A stretch of 64,000 bases of DNA from Devosia sp. Root436. Lineage in GTDB: Bacteria; Pseudomonadota; Alphaproteobacteria; Rhizobiales; Devosiaceae. The stretch lies in the NCBI RefSeq assembly GCF_001426345.1, contig NZ_LMEM01000010.1, forward strand, positions 278,135-342,134, written 5' to 3'. A model generated the notes under the pieces. The model made no database searches and had not been told where the DNA came from. It saw only the letters and a program-made list of their open reading frames with translations. Positions 30,883 through 42,241 of the stretch are shown piece after piece. The stretch's first letter is position 1. The number at the start of each line of letters is the position of its first letter. The translations under genes and the position numbers were made by a program.

Positions 30883-30900
30883 CGCTTCCAAGAGGCCCTG

Positions 30901-31404
30901 ATGTCCAAGTTCGCCGTGGCGCTCGCCCTTGTTGCCAGTCTTCTCCTCACCGGCGCAGCCAGCGCCCAGCAGGTGCGCATGCTCGGTGAGCATCGCGCCT
31001 GGTCGAGCTACGCGGCTAATGACGCGGCCGGCCCGGTCTGCTTTGCCATGACCAAGCCGGAAAGCGTCACGCCGACGCCCGACGGCTATAGCCAGGCCTA
31101 TATCTACATCACCAACCGTCCCGCCGAGAACGTCACCACCGAATTCAACCTGGTGGCCGGCTTCGCCTTCCAGCCCGACAGCAAGGCCACGGTCAGCGTC
31201 GGCGGGCAGACTTTCAACCTGTTCACGCAGAACGATGCGGCCTGGCTCGACGATGCCGGCCAGTCGGCGGCCTTGGCCAGCGCCATCCGCGCCGGTTCGA
31301 GCATGGTGGTCGAGGGTACGACCGCCGCCGGCATCAAGGTGACGCAGACCTATTCGCTCTCGGGCGCCACGGCGGCGCAGCAGTCGATCGGAAGCGGCTG
31401 CTGA
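30901..31404 (+). CDS. IalB-like secreted protein, copy 2
   Basis: A 167-residue exported protein with a signal peptide ending near GAASAQQ. It keeps the family pattern (WSSYAANDAAGPVCFAMTK, then TYSLSGATAAQQSIGSGC at the end), and shares TYSLSGATAA exactly with copy 1. The middle diverges strongly, so the duplication is old. An AGAGG ribosome site precedes the ATG. Confidence 0.83.
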   Translation: MSKFAVALALVASLLLTGAASAQQVRMLGEHRAWSSYAANDAAGPVCFAMTKPESVTPTPDGYSQAYIYITNRPAENVTTEFNLVAGFAFQPDSKATVSVGGQTFNLFTQNDAAWLDDAGQSAALASAIRAGSSMVVEGTTAAGIKVTQTYSLSGATAAQQSIGSGC

Positions 31405-31422
31405 CGCGTGCCGCAACCGCGA

Positions 31423-31453
31423 AGCGTCATCCTTCGGGCCTGATCCGAGGACA
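31423..31453. repeat. Extragenic palindromic half-element
   Basis: GCGTCATCCTTCGGGCCTGA followed by TCCGAGGAC is nearly the same as the left arm at 7263. No right arm is seen. Confidence 0.55.
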
Positions 31454-31587
31454 CTGCGCTTAACGACGATCCGGCTTATAGGCGCACTCCGTGCAAAGCT
31501 CCCTCCCGAGACGGTGACTTTGCGAAAACTCCGCCCATATGCTATTGGCCGCGCCAATCCCGCATCTTCCGGACCTTTCGCCACGCC

Positions 31588-32796
31588 ATGAGCATTGCGC
31601 TGAACCTTGACCATTCGACTGCCCTCCGCCCCCAGGCGGCCAGCCGGCCGTCGCTGATCGGCCTCAGCAAGCCCCAGCTCGCCGAGGCGCTGACCACAGC
31701 GGGGATCGCGTCGGACAAGGAAGCGCGCATGCGCGCCAGCCAGTTGTGGAACTGGCTCTATGTCAACGGCACTACCGATTTCGAGCGCATGACCAATGTG
31801 GCCAAGCCGGTGCGGCAGAAGCTCAGCGATACCTTCATTCTCGACCGCCCGGAAATCGTCACCGAGCAGGTGTCGACCGACGGCACGCGCAAATGGCTGT
31901 TCCGCTTCCGCGATCCGGCCAATCCCAACTATCCGCCGGTGGAAGTGGAAACCGTCTACATCCCCGAGCAGGATCGCGGGACGCTCTGTGTCTCGTCCCA
32001 GGTGGGCTGCACGCTCACCTGCTCGTTCTGTCATACCGGCACGCAAAAGCTGGTGCGCAATCTCACGGCTGGGGAAATCCTCGGCCAGGTGCTGATGGCG
32101 CGCGAGCGGCTGGGGGATTTCCCCGGCGGTGTGCGGCCGGACGACGGCGGGCTCGTGCCGAATGGCGACACGCGCGCCATCACCAATATCGTGATGATGG
32201 GCATGGGCGAGCCGCTCTACAATTACGACAACGTCAAGCAGGCCTTGCTCATCGCCTCGGCCGGCGACGGCATGAGCCTTTCCAAGCGGCGCATCACGCT
32301 CTCGACCTCGGGCGTCGTGCCGTTCATCGAGCCGACCGGGCGCGAGATCGACGTCATGCTGGCCATATCCCTCCATGCGACCAACAACGATCTGCGCGAC
32401 GTGCTGGTGCCGATCAACAAGAAGTGGCCGCTCGAGGAATTGCTCGAAGCCTGCCGCAATTATCCGGGCCTCAGCAATGCCCGCCGCATCACCTTCGAAT
32501 ATGTGATGCTGGACGGCATCAACGACAGCGATGCCGAAGCCCGCGAACTGGTGCGGCTGCTGGCCGGCATTCCGGCCAAGATCAACCTCATCCCGTTCAA
32601 CCCCTGGCCCGGCGCCAATTACGGCACCTCGCCCTCCTCGCGCATCGAACGCTTCGCCGACATCGTCAACAAGGCGGGTTATGCCAGCCCCGTCCGCACC
32701 CCGCGCGGCCGGGATATCTTTGCCGCATGTGGCCAGCTCAAGAGCGAGAGCGAGCGGCTGACGAAGAAGGACAGGGACGCGCTGGCCGGGGTTTAG
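31588..32796 (+). CDS. rlmN: 23S rRNA/tRNA adenine-C2 methyltransferase RlmN
   Basis: Radical-SAM enzyme that methylates A2503 of 23S rRNA and A37 of some tRNAs. The 402-residue product has the cluster motif CTLTCSFC (Cys141, Cys145, Cys148), the [10 protein letters not shown] loop and the methyl-carrying Cys381 in the C-terminal DIFAACGQL. It converges on rlmJ with a one-base gap. Confidence 0.97.
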   Translation: MSIALNLDHSTALRPQAASRPSLIGLSKPQLAEALTTAGIASDKEARMRASQLWNWLYVNGTTDFERMTNVAKPVRQKLSDTFILDRPEIVTEQVSTDGTRKWLFRFRDPANPNYPPVEVETVYIPEQDRGTLCVSSQVGCTLTCSFCHTGTQKLVRNLTAGEILGQVLMARERLGDFPGGVRPDDGGLVPNGDTRAITNIVMMGMGEPLYNYDNVKQALLIASAGDGMSLSKRRITLSTSGVVPFIEPTGREIDVMLAISLHATNNDLRDVLVPINKKWPLEELLEACRNYPGLSNARRITFEYVMLDGINDSDAEARELVRLLAGIPAKINLIPFNPWPGANYGTSPSSRIERFADIVNKAGYASPVRTPRGRDIFAACGQLKSESERLTKKDRDALAGV

Positions 32797-32797
32797 G

Positions 32798-33646
32798 CTA
32801 CTCCCCCGCCACCCATTCCATGCGCACGCGGCCCTTGCCGTCCTCGGCCAATAGTCCGGCCAATTCCGGCAGCAGTACCTTCATCTCCGCTTCCAGCGCA
32901 TAAGGCGGATTGACCACGATCATGCCGGTACCGTGCAGGCGGAGCGGGGTCGCGAAGGGGCGGACGTTCAGCTCGATGCGCAGGATTTTGGGGATGCCGG
33001 TGCGCTGGAGCGCGTCGATGAATTCGGCGATTTCGTGCGGGTCCTTGACCGGGTACCAGAAGGCATAGATGCCGCCGGGCCAGCGCTGGTGGGCTTTCAC
33101 CAGCCCCGCGACCATGCGGGCGAATTCACCCTTTTCCTCGAAGGGCGGGTCGATCAGGACGAGGCCGCGCTTTTCCTTCGGCGGCAGATGCGTGCCCATT
33201 GCGGCCCAGCCGTCGAGATGGGTGGCGCGCACCTGGATGTCGCCGGCAAAATTCTCGCGCAGCTTTTCGGCATCCTCAGGGTGTAGTTCGAGGGCGAACA
33301 GCCGATCCTGCTGGCGCAGCAGGTGCCTGGCGATCAGTGGCGAGCCGGGATAGAAGCGGAGACCGCCATCGGGGTTCTGCGCGCGGACCGCATTGAGATA
33401 GGGCGCGGCCAGTTCTGCCGCCGGCCCGGACAGGCCGCGTTCCATCAGCCGGCCAATGCCATCCACCCATTCGCCGGTGCGCCCGGCCTCGTCGCCTTCG
33501 AGGTCGTAGAGCCCGATGCCGGCATGGGTATCGAGCATGCGGAAGGCGGCGTCCTTGCGCTTCAGGTATTCGACGATGCGGACGATGATCAGGTGCTTGA
33601 CCACATCGGCAAAGTTGCCGGCATGGAAGGCGTGGCGATAGTTCAT
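32798..33646 (-). CDS. rlmJ: 23S rRNA (adenine-N6) methyltransferase RlmJ
   Basis: Methylates A2030 of 23S rRNA. The 282-residue product starts MNYRHAFHAGNFADVVKH and has the SAM site LDTHAGIGLYDL and catalytic loop LIDPPFEEKGEF. Its ATG directly follows the stop of the LysE-type gene, so the two are probably co-transcribed. Confidence 0.95.
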   Translation of the reverse strand: MNYRHAFHAGNFADVVKHLIIVRIVEYLKRKDAAFRMLDTHAGIGLYDLEGDEAGRTGEWVDGIGRLMERGLSGPAAELAAPYLNAVRAQNPDGGLRFYPGSPLIARHLLRQQDRLFALELHPEDAEKLRENFAGDIQVRATHLDGWAAMGTHLPPKEKRGLVLIDPPFEEKGEFARMVAGLVKAHQRWPGGIYAFWYPVKDPHEIAEFIDALQRTGIPKILRIELNVRPFATPLRLHGTGMIVVNPPYALEAEMKVLLPELAGLLAEDGKGRVRMEWVAGE

Positions 33647-34294
33647 CTAGTGCCGCGCCTGTGCCGTCAGGATGGTGGCGGCAAAGGCGGTGAAGATGGC
33701 GGCAAAACTCCAGTTGAGCGCGCGCTCGACCCATTTGCTGGAGCGGAAGGCCGCGGCGAGGCGTTCCGCCAGCAGCACGGTGACGATCCCCAGCGGGATC
33801 GACAGGGCCACGAATTCGAGGCCGAGGAAGATCAGCTTGCCGGTGGCGCCGGGATCATGGGCATCGACGAATTGCGGCAGGAAGGTCACGAAGAACAGCA
33901 CTACCTTGGGATTGAGCAGATTGATGCCGATGCCGGTGGCAAAGCTCTGCCGCACGGTGGGTGGCTTCTTCGCCGCCTCGGCCAGGCGGAGGCCACCGCC
34001 ATGGAACACTGCCTGATAGGCCAGATAAAGCAGGTAGACCGCGCCGGCGAGCTTGAGGGCCAGGAACAGCGGCGGCGCGGCGATGATGAGGATGGAAATG
34101 CCGAAGGCGACCAGCATGGTATGGACCAGGATGCCCCCCATGGCGCCGAACATCGCGGCCAGGCCATGGGCCCGCCCATAGTTGATGGCGCGCGACATCT
34201 GCAGCGCCATGTCGGGGCCGGGGGTGATGGCGAGGACAACGGTCGCCAGCGCAAACGCGAGGATGACGGAAAGGTCGGGAATGAAGGCGGGCAT
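33647..34294 (-). CDS. LysE/RhtB family amino-acid exporter
   Basis: A 215-residue membrane protein with about six hydrophobic segments and the family motif [20 protein letters not shown] near residue 25. The family exports amino acids such as lysine, homoserine or threonine; the substrate here is unknown. It is followed without a gap by rlmJ. Confidence 0.92.
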   Translation of the reverse strand: MPAFIPDLSVILAFALATVVLAITPGPDMALQMSRAINYGRAHGLAAMFGAMGGILVHTMLVAFGISILIIAAPPLFLALKLAGAVYLLYLAYQAVFHGGGLRLAEAAKKPPTVRQSFATGIGINLLNPKVVLFFVTFLPQFVDAHDPGATGKLIFLGLEFVALSIPLGIVTVLLAERLAAAFRSSKWVERALNWSFAAIFTAFAATILTAQARH

Positions 34295-34401
34295 GGCTTG
34301 ATGCTCAAGAATCTTGGCGCGGACAATTGCACCAAAGCCCGCTCCTGACTAGGGTGCGGCCGATTTCAGGGCGCCCCGGCGCCCCAAGCAGGCGTAAACT
34401 T

Positions 34402-35625
<1,224 letters not shown>

Positions 35626-35642
35626 TTTATGCACCTGCAGGC

Positions 35643-35672
35643 GATCCGGATCATCCCTGAATGGTCCGGATC
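35643..35672 (+). terminator. Hairpin after argG
   Basis: GATCCGGA pairs perfectly with TCCGGATC around a 14-base loop that can extend the stem. There is no strong T-run, so termination is only likely, not certain. Confidence 0.45.
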
Positions 35673-35766
35673 GGTCTTCGCCGTCCGAACTTAATCGCTC
35701 GTTAACGTGAACGATCTAGCTTTCCCGTAGCGTCATGCAGAAGCATTGAGACGGGGGAATCGGCGG

Positions 35767-37896
35767 GTGCGAGCAGAAGACGCTGGCAGCTTGAGCGAGA
35801 TGGCTGAAGCGCTGCTGCTCGATGCTGCGCTCGAGAACATCCCCTATGGCTTCTGCGTCTGGTCCCCCCAGTTCCGGCTGGTGATGTGGAACAAGCACTA
35901 TCGCGACATTTACGGTTTCTCGTCCGATGCCATCTATCGCGGTATGAGCCTCGAAGAGGTGGTGCAGCTTTCCGACCGGCTCGGCAATCATCCCGGCCAC
36001 GGTGCCGACGAATTCTACGAGATCTATACCAGCCAGTTGCTGGCCAATCGCAGCGGGGCCCGCACCAAGAGCCAGGAAATGGTGCATGGCGGCCGCACCA
36101 TCGAAACCGCCCATGTCTATTCGGAAGCCCTGGGCTGGGTGGTGACGCATGAAGACGTCACCGACGAGATCGCGCGTACCGAAGTGGTGCAGAAGCGCAA
36201 GCTCGAGCTGGAGCGGCAGAATATCCGGCTCGACGCGGCGGTGAACAATATTTCCCAGGGCCTTTGCATGATGGACGCCAAGGGGCGGCTGGTGATCTGC
36301 AACGAACCCTATGCACGCATCTACAATCTGCCCTCCAGCATGCTGCGGCCGGGCACGCAGCTGGAAGACATTCTCAGCCACCTGTTCGACGTGGGCATGA
36401 GTGCCGGCGGCACGCGCGAGGAATATGTCGAATGGCGCCGCGATGTGATCAACCGGCGCGAATATGGCAAGAATATCCACGAGCTCAATGGCCGCACCAT
36501 CATGATGCAGCACCATCCGATGAAGGATGGCGGCTGGGTCTCGACGCATGAGGATATTACCGAGCAGCGGCAGAACGAGGCGCGCATCCGCCACTTGGCC
36601 CGCCATGACGCGCTGACCGACCTGCCTAACCGTATCGAATTCCTCGAGCAGATGGCCAAGACGGAAGCCGGGCTCAGCCGCGGCGAAATGGCGGCCGTGC
36701 TCTATATCGACCTCGACCACTTCAAGGCGGTCAACGATACGCTGGGCCATGCCGTTGGTGACGAGGTCATCAAGCAGGCTTCGGCGCGGCTCTGGGGCAC
36801 GACGCGGGAAACCGACGTGCTGGCGCGGCTGGGCGGCGACGAATTCGCGCTGCTGATGCGCCCGATCGACAGCGCCGCCGACGCCGCCAAGGTGGCCGAC
36901 CGCATCATCAAGTCCATCGGCACGCCCATGCTGATCGGCGGCCAGCAGATCGAGATCGGCGCCAGCGTCGGCATCGCCATCGGGCCGGGCGACGGGGTCA
37001 AGACCGACACACTGGTCAAGAATGCCGACCTTGCCCTCTACAAGGCCAAGAGCGAAGGCCGCTCGACCTACCACTTCTTTGAAACCGGTATGGATGCCGA
37101 CCTGCAGTCGCGCCGCTCCATCGAGGCCGGTTTGCGCCTGGCCCTGCAGCGCGAGGAATTGCGGCTGATGTTCCAGCCGCTGCTGGGGCTCAAGGAAAAC
37201 CGCGTGACCTGCGTCGAGGCCCTGCTGCGCTGGGACCATGAAGGCCGCACCATCTCGCCCGTCGAATTCATCCCCATCGCCGAGGAAACCGGGCTTATCG
37301 TCGCCATCGGCGAATGGGTGTTGCGCGAAGCCTGCAAGACGGCGGCGACCTGGCCGGGCGATATCCGCGTCGCGGTCAATCTCTCGCCGGTCCAGTTCAA
37401 GAGCCGGGACCTGCTGGGCCTGATCAAATCGGCCTTGTCCGAGGCGCGCATTCCGGCGACGCGGCTGGAGCTCGAAATCACCGAGAGCCTGCTGCTGGCC
37501 GAGAACGACACCAATCTCAAGGTGCTGCATGACCTGCGCGCCATGGGTGTGCGCATCTCGATGGACGATTTCGGCACCGGCTATTCCTCGCTGAGCTACC
37601 TGCGCAGCTTCCCCTTCGACAAGATCAAGATCGACCGCTCCTTCATGCGCGACCTCACCAGCCGCGGCGACAGCCAGGCCATCATCAAGGCGGTGATCGG
37701 GCTGGGCCAGTCGCTGGGCATGTCGACCACGGCCGAGGGCGTCGAAACCGAGGAACAGCTCGAAATGGTGCGGGCCCAGGGTGCCTCGGAAGTGCAGGGC
37801 TTCCTGTTTTCCCCGCCGCTGCCGGCGGCGGCCCTGGCCAACCTGCTTCACTCCGAAGCGGCCTCGACCCAGCTCGAGCGCAAGCGGGCGTCCTGA
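35767..37896 (+). CDS. PAS-PAS-GGDEF-EAL cyclic-di-GMP protein
   Basis: A 709-residue cytoplasmic protein. Two PAS-type domains occupy about residues 15-135 and 150-270 (ALENIPYGFCVWSP and AAVNNISQGLCMMDAKGRLV), followed by GGDEF (RLGGDEFALL near 355-360) and EAL (CVEALLRWDH near 483). Both catalytic motifs are intact, so it could make and degrade c-di-GMP. No membrane segments are seen. GTG 35767 with a GGGGG ribosome site nine bases before is preferred; TTG 35746 is possible. Confidence 0.93.
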   Translation: MRAEDAGSLSEMAEALLLDAALENIPYGFCVWSPQFRLVMWNKHYRDIYGFSSDAIYRGMSLEEVVQLSDRLGNHPGHGADEFYEIYTSQLLANRSGARTKSQEMVHGGRTIETAHVYSEALGWVVTHEDVTDEIARTEVVQKRKLELERQNIRLDAAVNNISQGLCMMDAKGRLVICNEPYARIYNLPSSMLRPGTQLEDILSHLFDVGMSAGGTREEYVEWRRDVINRREYGKNIHELNGRTIMMQHHPMKDGGWVSTHEDITEQRQNEARIRHLARHDALTDLPNRIEFLEQMAKTEAGLSRGEMAAVLYIDLDHFKAVNDTLGHAVGDEVIKQASARLWGTTRETDVLARLGGDEFALLMRPIDSAADAAKVADRIIKSIGTPMLIGGQQIEIGASVGIAIGPGDGVKTDTLVKNADLALYKAKSEGRSTYHFFETGMDADLQSRRSIEAGLRLALQREELRLMFQPLLGLKENRVTCVEALLRWDHEGRTISPVEFIPIAEETGLIVAIGEWVLREACKTAATWPGDIRVAVNLSPVQFKSRDLLGLIKSALSEARIPATRLELEITESLLLAENDTNLKVLHDLRAMGVRISMDDFGTGYSSLSYLRSFPFDKIKIDRSFMRDLTSRGDSQAIIKAVIGLGQSLGMSTTAEGVETEEQLEMVRAQGASEVQGFLFSPPLPAAALANLLHSEAASTQLERKRAS

Positions 37897-38144
37897 GCTA
37901 TCCGGCCGCCGAAACGCAAGCCGATCGGGCCGCCATCCCGGCGCGGCATTAACCCCGCAACCCACCTCTGCGTGCCCCGCGCTTGTGGAAAACCCCGTCT
38001 TCCTGTAAGGCAGCGCCAAATGCGCCAGAACCGCACTTTGCGGGAGCTGGTGTGCGTTCATTCCCGCATGGTTCGTCCGTTGCAGTCCGCTTCCTCAAGA
38101 CGCGGACCCGGTTCTGGGATCATGCCACCAGAGGCCGACCCCAT

Positions 38145-39959
38145 ATGTCCTTGCGCAATATCGCCATTATCGCCCACGTTGACCACGGCAAGACCACGCT
38201 GATCGACGTGCTGCTCAAGCAGTCCGGTTCGTTCCGCGAAAACGAGCGCGTCGAAGAACGCGCCATGGACAGTAACGATATCGAGCGCGAGCGCGGCATC
38301 ACCATCCTGGCCAAGGTCACGTCGCTGCTGTGGAAGGACACCCGCATCAATATCGTCGACACGCCCGGCCACGCCGACTTCGGCGGCGAGGTGGAGCGCA
38401 TCCTTTCGATGGTCGATGGCGTGGTGCTGCTGGTCGATGCGGCCGAAGGCCCGATGCCGCAGACCAAGTTCGTGCTCGGCAAGGCCTTGGCCCAGGGCCT
38501 GCGTCCCATCGTGGCCATCAACAAGATCGACAAGTCCGACGAGCGGCACCTCGAAGTGCTCGAAGAAATCTTCGACCTGTTCATCGCGCTGGACGCGACC
38601 CCCGAGCAGCTCGATTTCCCTGTGCTTTACGGCGCCGCCAAGCTGGGCTGGATGGCCAACGAACCCGATGGCGCCCGCGAAAGCCTGGCGCCGCTGCTCG
38701 ACAAGGTCATCGAGCATGTGCCCGAGCCCAAGGTCGAAACCGGCCCGTTCCGCATGCTGGTCACCACCATCGAGCGCAACCCCTTCCTCGGCCGCATCCT
38801 GACCGGCCGCATCTTTTCCGGCTCGGTCAAGGCGGGCGATGCCATCCATACGCTGAACCGTGAAGGCAAGGTGGTCGAAAAGGGCCGCGTCTCCAAGGTT
38901 CTGGCTTTCCGTGGCCTTGAGCGCAATCCGATCGATGAAGGCTTTGCGGGTGATATCGTCGCCATTGCCGGCCTCGAAACCACCACCGTCGCCGATACCA
39001 TCTCGGTGCCGCAGAACATTACGCCGATCCCGTCCAAGCCGATCGATCCGCCGACCCTGTCGGTGACCTTCCGCATCAACGACGGCCCGCTGGCCGGCCG
39101 CGAAGGCGACAAGGTGCAGTCGCGCGTCATCCGCGAGCGCCTGATGCGCGAAGCCGAGGGCAATGTCGCCATCAAGGTGACGCCGGGCACCGACAATGAC
39201 AGTTTCGACGTGGCCGGCCGTGGCGAATTGCAGCTGGCCGTGCTGATCGAAAACATGCGCCGCGAAGGGTTCGAGCTGACCATCGGCCGCCCCAAGGTGC
39301 TGTACAAGGAAGAGAACGGCGTCAAGCTCGAGCCGATCGAGGAAGTCATCATCGACGTCGATGACGAGCATACCGGCGCCGTGGTGCAGAAGCTCACCGA
39401 GCGCAAGGGCGAACTCACCGACATGCGGCCCTCGGGCGTTGGCCGCACCCGTATTCGCCTGCTGGTGCCCACCCGTTCGCTCATCGGCTATCAGGCCGAA
39501 TTGCTGAGCGATACGCGCGGCACCGCCATCTTCAACCGCCTGTTCCATGAATTCGCCCCGTTCAAGGGCGAACTGGCCAGCCGCCGGACCGGCGTGCTGA
39601 TTTCCAACGGCACCGGCCAGTCGGTGGCCTTTGCGCTGTGGAACCTGGAAGATCGCGGCCCGATCATGATCGATGCCGGCGTCGACATCTATGAAGGCAT
39701 GATCATCGGCGAGCATAGCCGCGAGAACGACCTTGAAGTGAACGCGCTCAAGGGCAAGCAGCTGACCAATATCCGCACCACGTCCAAGGACGAAGCGGTG
39801 CGGCTGACCACGCCCAAGAAGCTGACCCTGGAACAGTCGATCGGCTATATCGCCGATGACGAATATGTCGAGGTCACGCCCAAGTCGATCCGCCTGCGCA
39901 AGATGTGGCTCGACCCCAATGACCGCAAGCGCAACATGCGCGCGCAGAAGTCGGCGTAA
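38145..39959 (+). CDS. typA: Ribosome-associated GTPase TypA/BipA
   Basis: Translational GTPase involved in 50S assembly and stress growth. The 604-residue product has G1 [10 protein letters not shown], switch [16 protein letters not shown] and G4 NKIDKSD, then EF-G-like domains and the TypA-specific C-terminus. ATG 38145 gives [17 protein letters not shown]; the longer frame from 37983 is unlikely. Confidence 0.97.
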   Translation: MSLRNIAIIAHVDHGKTTLIDVLLKQSGSFRENERVEERAMDSNDIERERGITILAKVTSLLWKDTRINIVDTPGHADFGGEVERILSMVDGVVLLVDAAEGPMPQTKFVLGKALAQGLRPIVAINKIDKSDERHLEVLEEIFDLFIALDATPEQLDFPVLYGAAKLGWMANEPDGARESLAPLLDKVIEHVPEPKVETGPFRMLVTTIERNPFLGRILTGRIFSGSVKAGDAIHTLNREGKVVEKGRVSKVLAFRGLERNPIDEGFAGDIVAIAGLETTTVADTISVPQNITPIPSKPIDPPTLSVTFRINDGPLAGREGDKVQSRVIRERLMREAEGNVAIKVTPGTDNDSFDVAGRGELQLAVLIENMRREGFELTIGRPKVLYKEENGVKLEPIEEVIIDVDDEHTGAVVQKLTERKGELTDMRPSGVGRTRIRLLVPTRSLIGYQAELLSDTRGTAIFNRLFHEFAPFKGELASRRTGVLISNGTGQSVAFALWNLEDRGPIMIDAGVDIYEGMIIGEHSRENDLEVNALKGKQLTNIRTTSKDEAVRLTTPKKLTLEQSIGYIADDEYVEVTPKSIRLRKMWLDPNDRKRNMRAQKSA

Positions 39960-39981
39960 GGAGAGCCGGCTTCGCCGGCAC

Positions 39982-40084
39982 CCCCACCCTTGATCCCTCC
40001 CCACAAGGGGGAGGGAGACGATGGAGCTGCGGGGTCCTCAGTCTGCGCCTGCCTCCCCCTGATGGGGAGGGACCGAGGGTGGGG
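39982..40084. repeat. Extragenic repeat with outer and inner inverted arms
   Basis: An outer inverted repeat (39982-40002 with 40064-40084, 21 bases, three mismatches) encloses two inner hairpins built on TCCCTCCCC/GGGGAGGGA-type arms. A GCCGGCTTCGCCGGC hairpin lies just before it at 39965-39979. It fills the typA-dedA gap. Confidence 0.75.
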
Positions 40085-40118
40085 TGGGGCCACGAGAACG
40101 AGACTTCGAGGAGCTCTC

Positions 40119-40727
40119 ATGACCGACTGGATCATCCAGACCATTTCCGATCTCGGCTATGTCGGCATCTTCCTCGTCATGCTGGCGGAATCGATCTTTC
40201 CGCCCATTCCGTCCGAACTCATCATTCCCTTTGCCGGCTTTGCCGCCGCCAATGGGCAGCTCGATTTCTTCGGCGTGCTTGCCGCTGCCACTGTCGGCGC
40301 CGTGGTCGGCATGCTGCCCTGGTATTTCGCCGGGCGGCTGTTCGGGCTCGAGCGGGTGCGCCGGCTGGCCGACCGCTATGGGCGGCTGCTGACCATGAAT
40401 GCGGCGGAGATCGACGTGGCCGTCGGTTTCTTCCAGCGCTTCGGTCCGGTCATCGTGCTGTTCGGCCGGCTGATGCCGATCATCCGCACGCTGATCTCGA
40501 TTCCCGCCGGCCTCGCCCGCATGAGCCTGCCGGCCTTCCTGCTCGCCTCGACAGCGGGGGCGCTGATCTGGAACACCGTGCTGACCCTTGCCGGCTATGT
40601 CCTGCATGAACATTACGAACTGGTCGAAGTTATCCTCGATCCGCTGAGCTATATCGTGCTGGCCGCGGTGGTGCTGCTCTACCTGTTCCGCGTGGTGACC
40701 TGGAAGCCGGCCCGGCAGCAGGGCTGA
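40119..40727 (+). CDS. DedA family membrane protein
   Basis: A 202-residue membrane protein with the DedA pattern: ESIFPPIPSELIIPFAG near the N-terminus and GRLMPIIRTLISIPAGLARM in the middle, the latter with the conserved arginines. DedA proteins act in phospholipid carrier recycling and membrane homeostasis. ATG 40119 is close to a GGAG site. Confidence 0.92.
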   Translation: MTDWIIQTISDLGYVGIFLVMLAESIFPPIPSELIIPFAGFAAANGQLDFFGVLAAATVGAVVGMLPWYFAGRLFGLERVRRLADRYGRLLTMNAAEIDVAVGFFQRFGPVIVLFGRLMPIIRTLISIPAGLARMSLPAFLLASTAGALIWNTVLTLAGYVLHEHYELVEVILDPLSYIVLAAVVLLYLFRVVTWKPARQQG

Positions 40728-40911
40728 CAGCCGCTCTCGCAAATTGCAACCGGTCTCGCGTTCTGCGACGCAGCTTCGCCTGCAAAACGCGAATATTCAC
40801 AATACTTTAACCTGTGCCGCCCGCTTTGCGGGCCTGCCGCAACTGGCACGCTTCCTGCATTGGTCCGGCTGTCCGGAAATTGTATTGCGTACCGGATGCA
40901 AAGTCATTGGG

Positions 40912-40939
40912 GCCTCGTTCCGTGCGACCGGAGCGAGGC
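40912..40939. other. Hairpin in the yggT leader
   Basis: GCCTCG and CGAGGC pair, extended by TCC/GGA across a single mismatch, with an 8-base loop. It sits in the 291-base gap between dedA and yggT, which holds nothing else I can name. It could be a leader structure of yggT. Confidence 0.45.
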
Positions 40940-41018
40940 TCTCATGCTTTCGGCGCCGCTCTTGCCGCAAGGCGCGGCAGCCACTAAGTATTCCGGAGCT
41001 TTCTAACCGGAGACGCCC

Positions 41019-41321
41019 ATGCGCGCCGTGCTCGATATCATCCTGCTCATCCTCGATCTCTATCGCTGGGTGCTGATCGCCATGATCATCATGAGCTGGC
41101 TGATCTCCTTCAACGTGATCAACACGCGCAATGGTTTCGTCGAGGGCCTGTGGCGCGTGCTCAACCAGCTCACCGAGCCGGTGCTGCGACCCATCCGCCG
41201 CATCATGCCGAATTTCTCCGGCCTCGATATTTCCCCGATCATCGCCTTCATCATCATCTTCTTCATCCAGCAGATCATCGGCTACTATATCTATCCCGCC
41301 GTGGCGCGCGCCGGCATCTAG
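41019..41321 (+). CDS. YggT family membrane protein
   Basis: A 100-residue protein with two membrane segments: one after MRAVLDIILLILDLYRWV and one in IAFIIIFFIQQIIGYYI. The LNQLTEPVLRPIRRIMP loop between them is the family signature. YggT has been linked to osmotic tolerance and cell division factors in other bacteria. It precedes a DUF167 gene, a common pairing. Confidence 0.93.
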   Translation: MRAVLDIILLILDLYRWVLIAMIIMSWLISFNVINTRNGFVEGLWRVLNQLTEPVLRPIRRIMPNFSGLDISPIIAFIIIFFIQQIIGYYIYPAVARAGI

Positions 41322-41323
41322 CC

Positions 41324-41641
41324 CTGGCGCAGCCTGCCAAATGCTATCGGCTCGGCCCCAATGGGCTGAGCCTTTTCGTTCGAGTCACCCCCAATGCCGG
41401 GCGCGACGCCATCGAGGGCGTCGAGCTGCGCGATGACGATACCGCCGTCCTCCGGCTTCGCGTCAGCGCCGTGCCCGACAAGGGCAAGGCCAATGCCGCC
41501 GTGGTGGCGCTGCTGGCCAGGGCCCTCGGCGTGCCCAAATCTGCCGTGAGCGTGAGCAGCGGCGAGACCAGCCGGTTCAAGACATTGTCGATCAGCGGGG
41601 ATGGGCCGGCGCTGGCAACCGGTATCGAGGCGCTCGGCTGA
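41324..41641 (+). CDS. DUF167 protein (YggU-like)
   Basis: About 105 residues with the DUF167 core LSLFVRVTPNAGRDAIEGVE, VSAVPDKGKANAAVVALLAR and SVSSGETSRFKTLSI. Function unknown. No ATG, GTG or TTG occurs in frame close to the domain start; the first common start is GTG 41150, deep inside yggT. I put the start at CTG 41324, two bases after the yggT stop, as a guess. Confidence 0.8.
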   Translation: MAQPAKCYRLGPNGLSLFVRVTPNAGRDAIEGVELRDDDTAVLRLRVSAVPDKGKANAAVVALLARALGVPKSAVSVSSGETSRFKTLSISGDGPALATGIEALG

Positions 41642-41735
41642 CCCCTGTGGCGGCCAGCCCGTTCAGCCGCCATTCAGCCTGCAAATGCCAATCCTGAGCG
41701 CAGGACCGAGCGGTCCTGAACCGGAGGATTGAACC

Positions 41736-42080
41736 ATGGACCATCGTTTGCTGGGCGCCGCGGTCGCGGCCCTGACCATACTGTCCCCACTGCCGGCCTT
41801 CGCAATGAAAGGCATCGACGCAGCCCGCTCCTGCGAGGCGCGGCCGGGCTGCAAGGTGATCTATGACAATAGCGGCGGCGAGGTGATCGTCATCGTCGTC
41901 GACGGCTCGACGATCGTCTGCCCCACCCCGCAAAGCGAGTGCGAGGTCTGGACCAGGGTGGGCGGCACACGCCTGCCCCATGCCGATCTCGATGCCGTTC
42001 TCGCCGATCCCGGCCGGTCGTCCGGCAGCGGCAAGCCATCGGTCGCGCCCAGGCCCGGTGGCCTTACGATCACACGCTAG
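41736..42080 (+). CDS. Small secreted protein of unknown function
   Basis: A 114-residue protein with a signal peptide (MDHRLLGAAVAALTILSPLP then AFA). The mature part has four cysteines (SCEARPGC and VCPTPQSEC), which could form two disulphides, and a Ser/Gly/Pro-rich tail. I do not recognise the family. A GGAGG ribosome site precedes the ATG. Confidence 0.68.
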   Translation: MDHRLLGAAVAALTILSPLPAFAMKGIDAARSCEARPGCKVIYDNSGGEVIVIVVDGSTIVCPTPQSECEVWTRVGGTRLPHADLDAVLADPGRSSGSGKPSVAPRPGGLTITR

Positions 42081-42241
42081 GCCCGGCGCGCCAAATCGTC
42101 GCAATATCGATTGCTTAACCAAACAATCCCGCTAATCTCCGTTCCCGGAAGGGGCTCCAGGAGGGCATGCCGTGCGGGTTGGAGGACCGGCATCGGGTTT
42201 GCGTGGAGTCCCCGGAGGAAAAATCTAGAGGGACTAATCTG

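Noticed and set aside
35716-38061. 781-codon open frame antisense to the PAS-GGDEF-EAL gene
   Set aside because: The plus-strand gene has intact catalytic motifs; the antisense frame is a shadow.
40744-41076. 110-codon frame before yggT
   Set aside because: It overlaps the yggT start in another frame and shows no conserved pattern.
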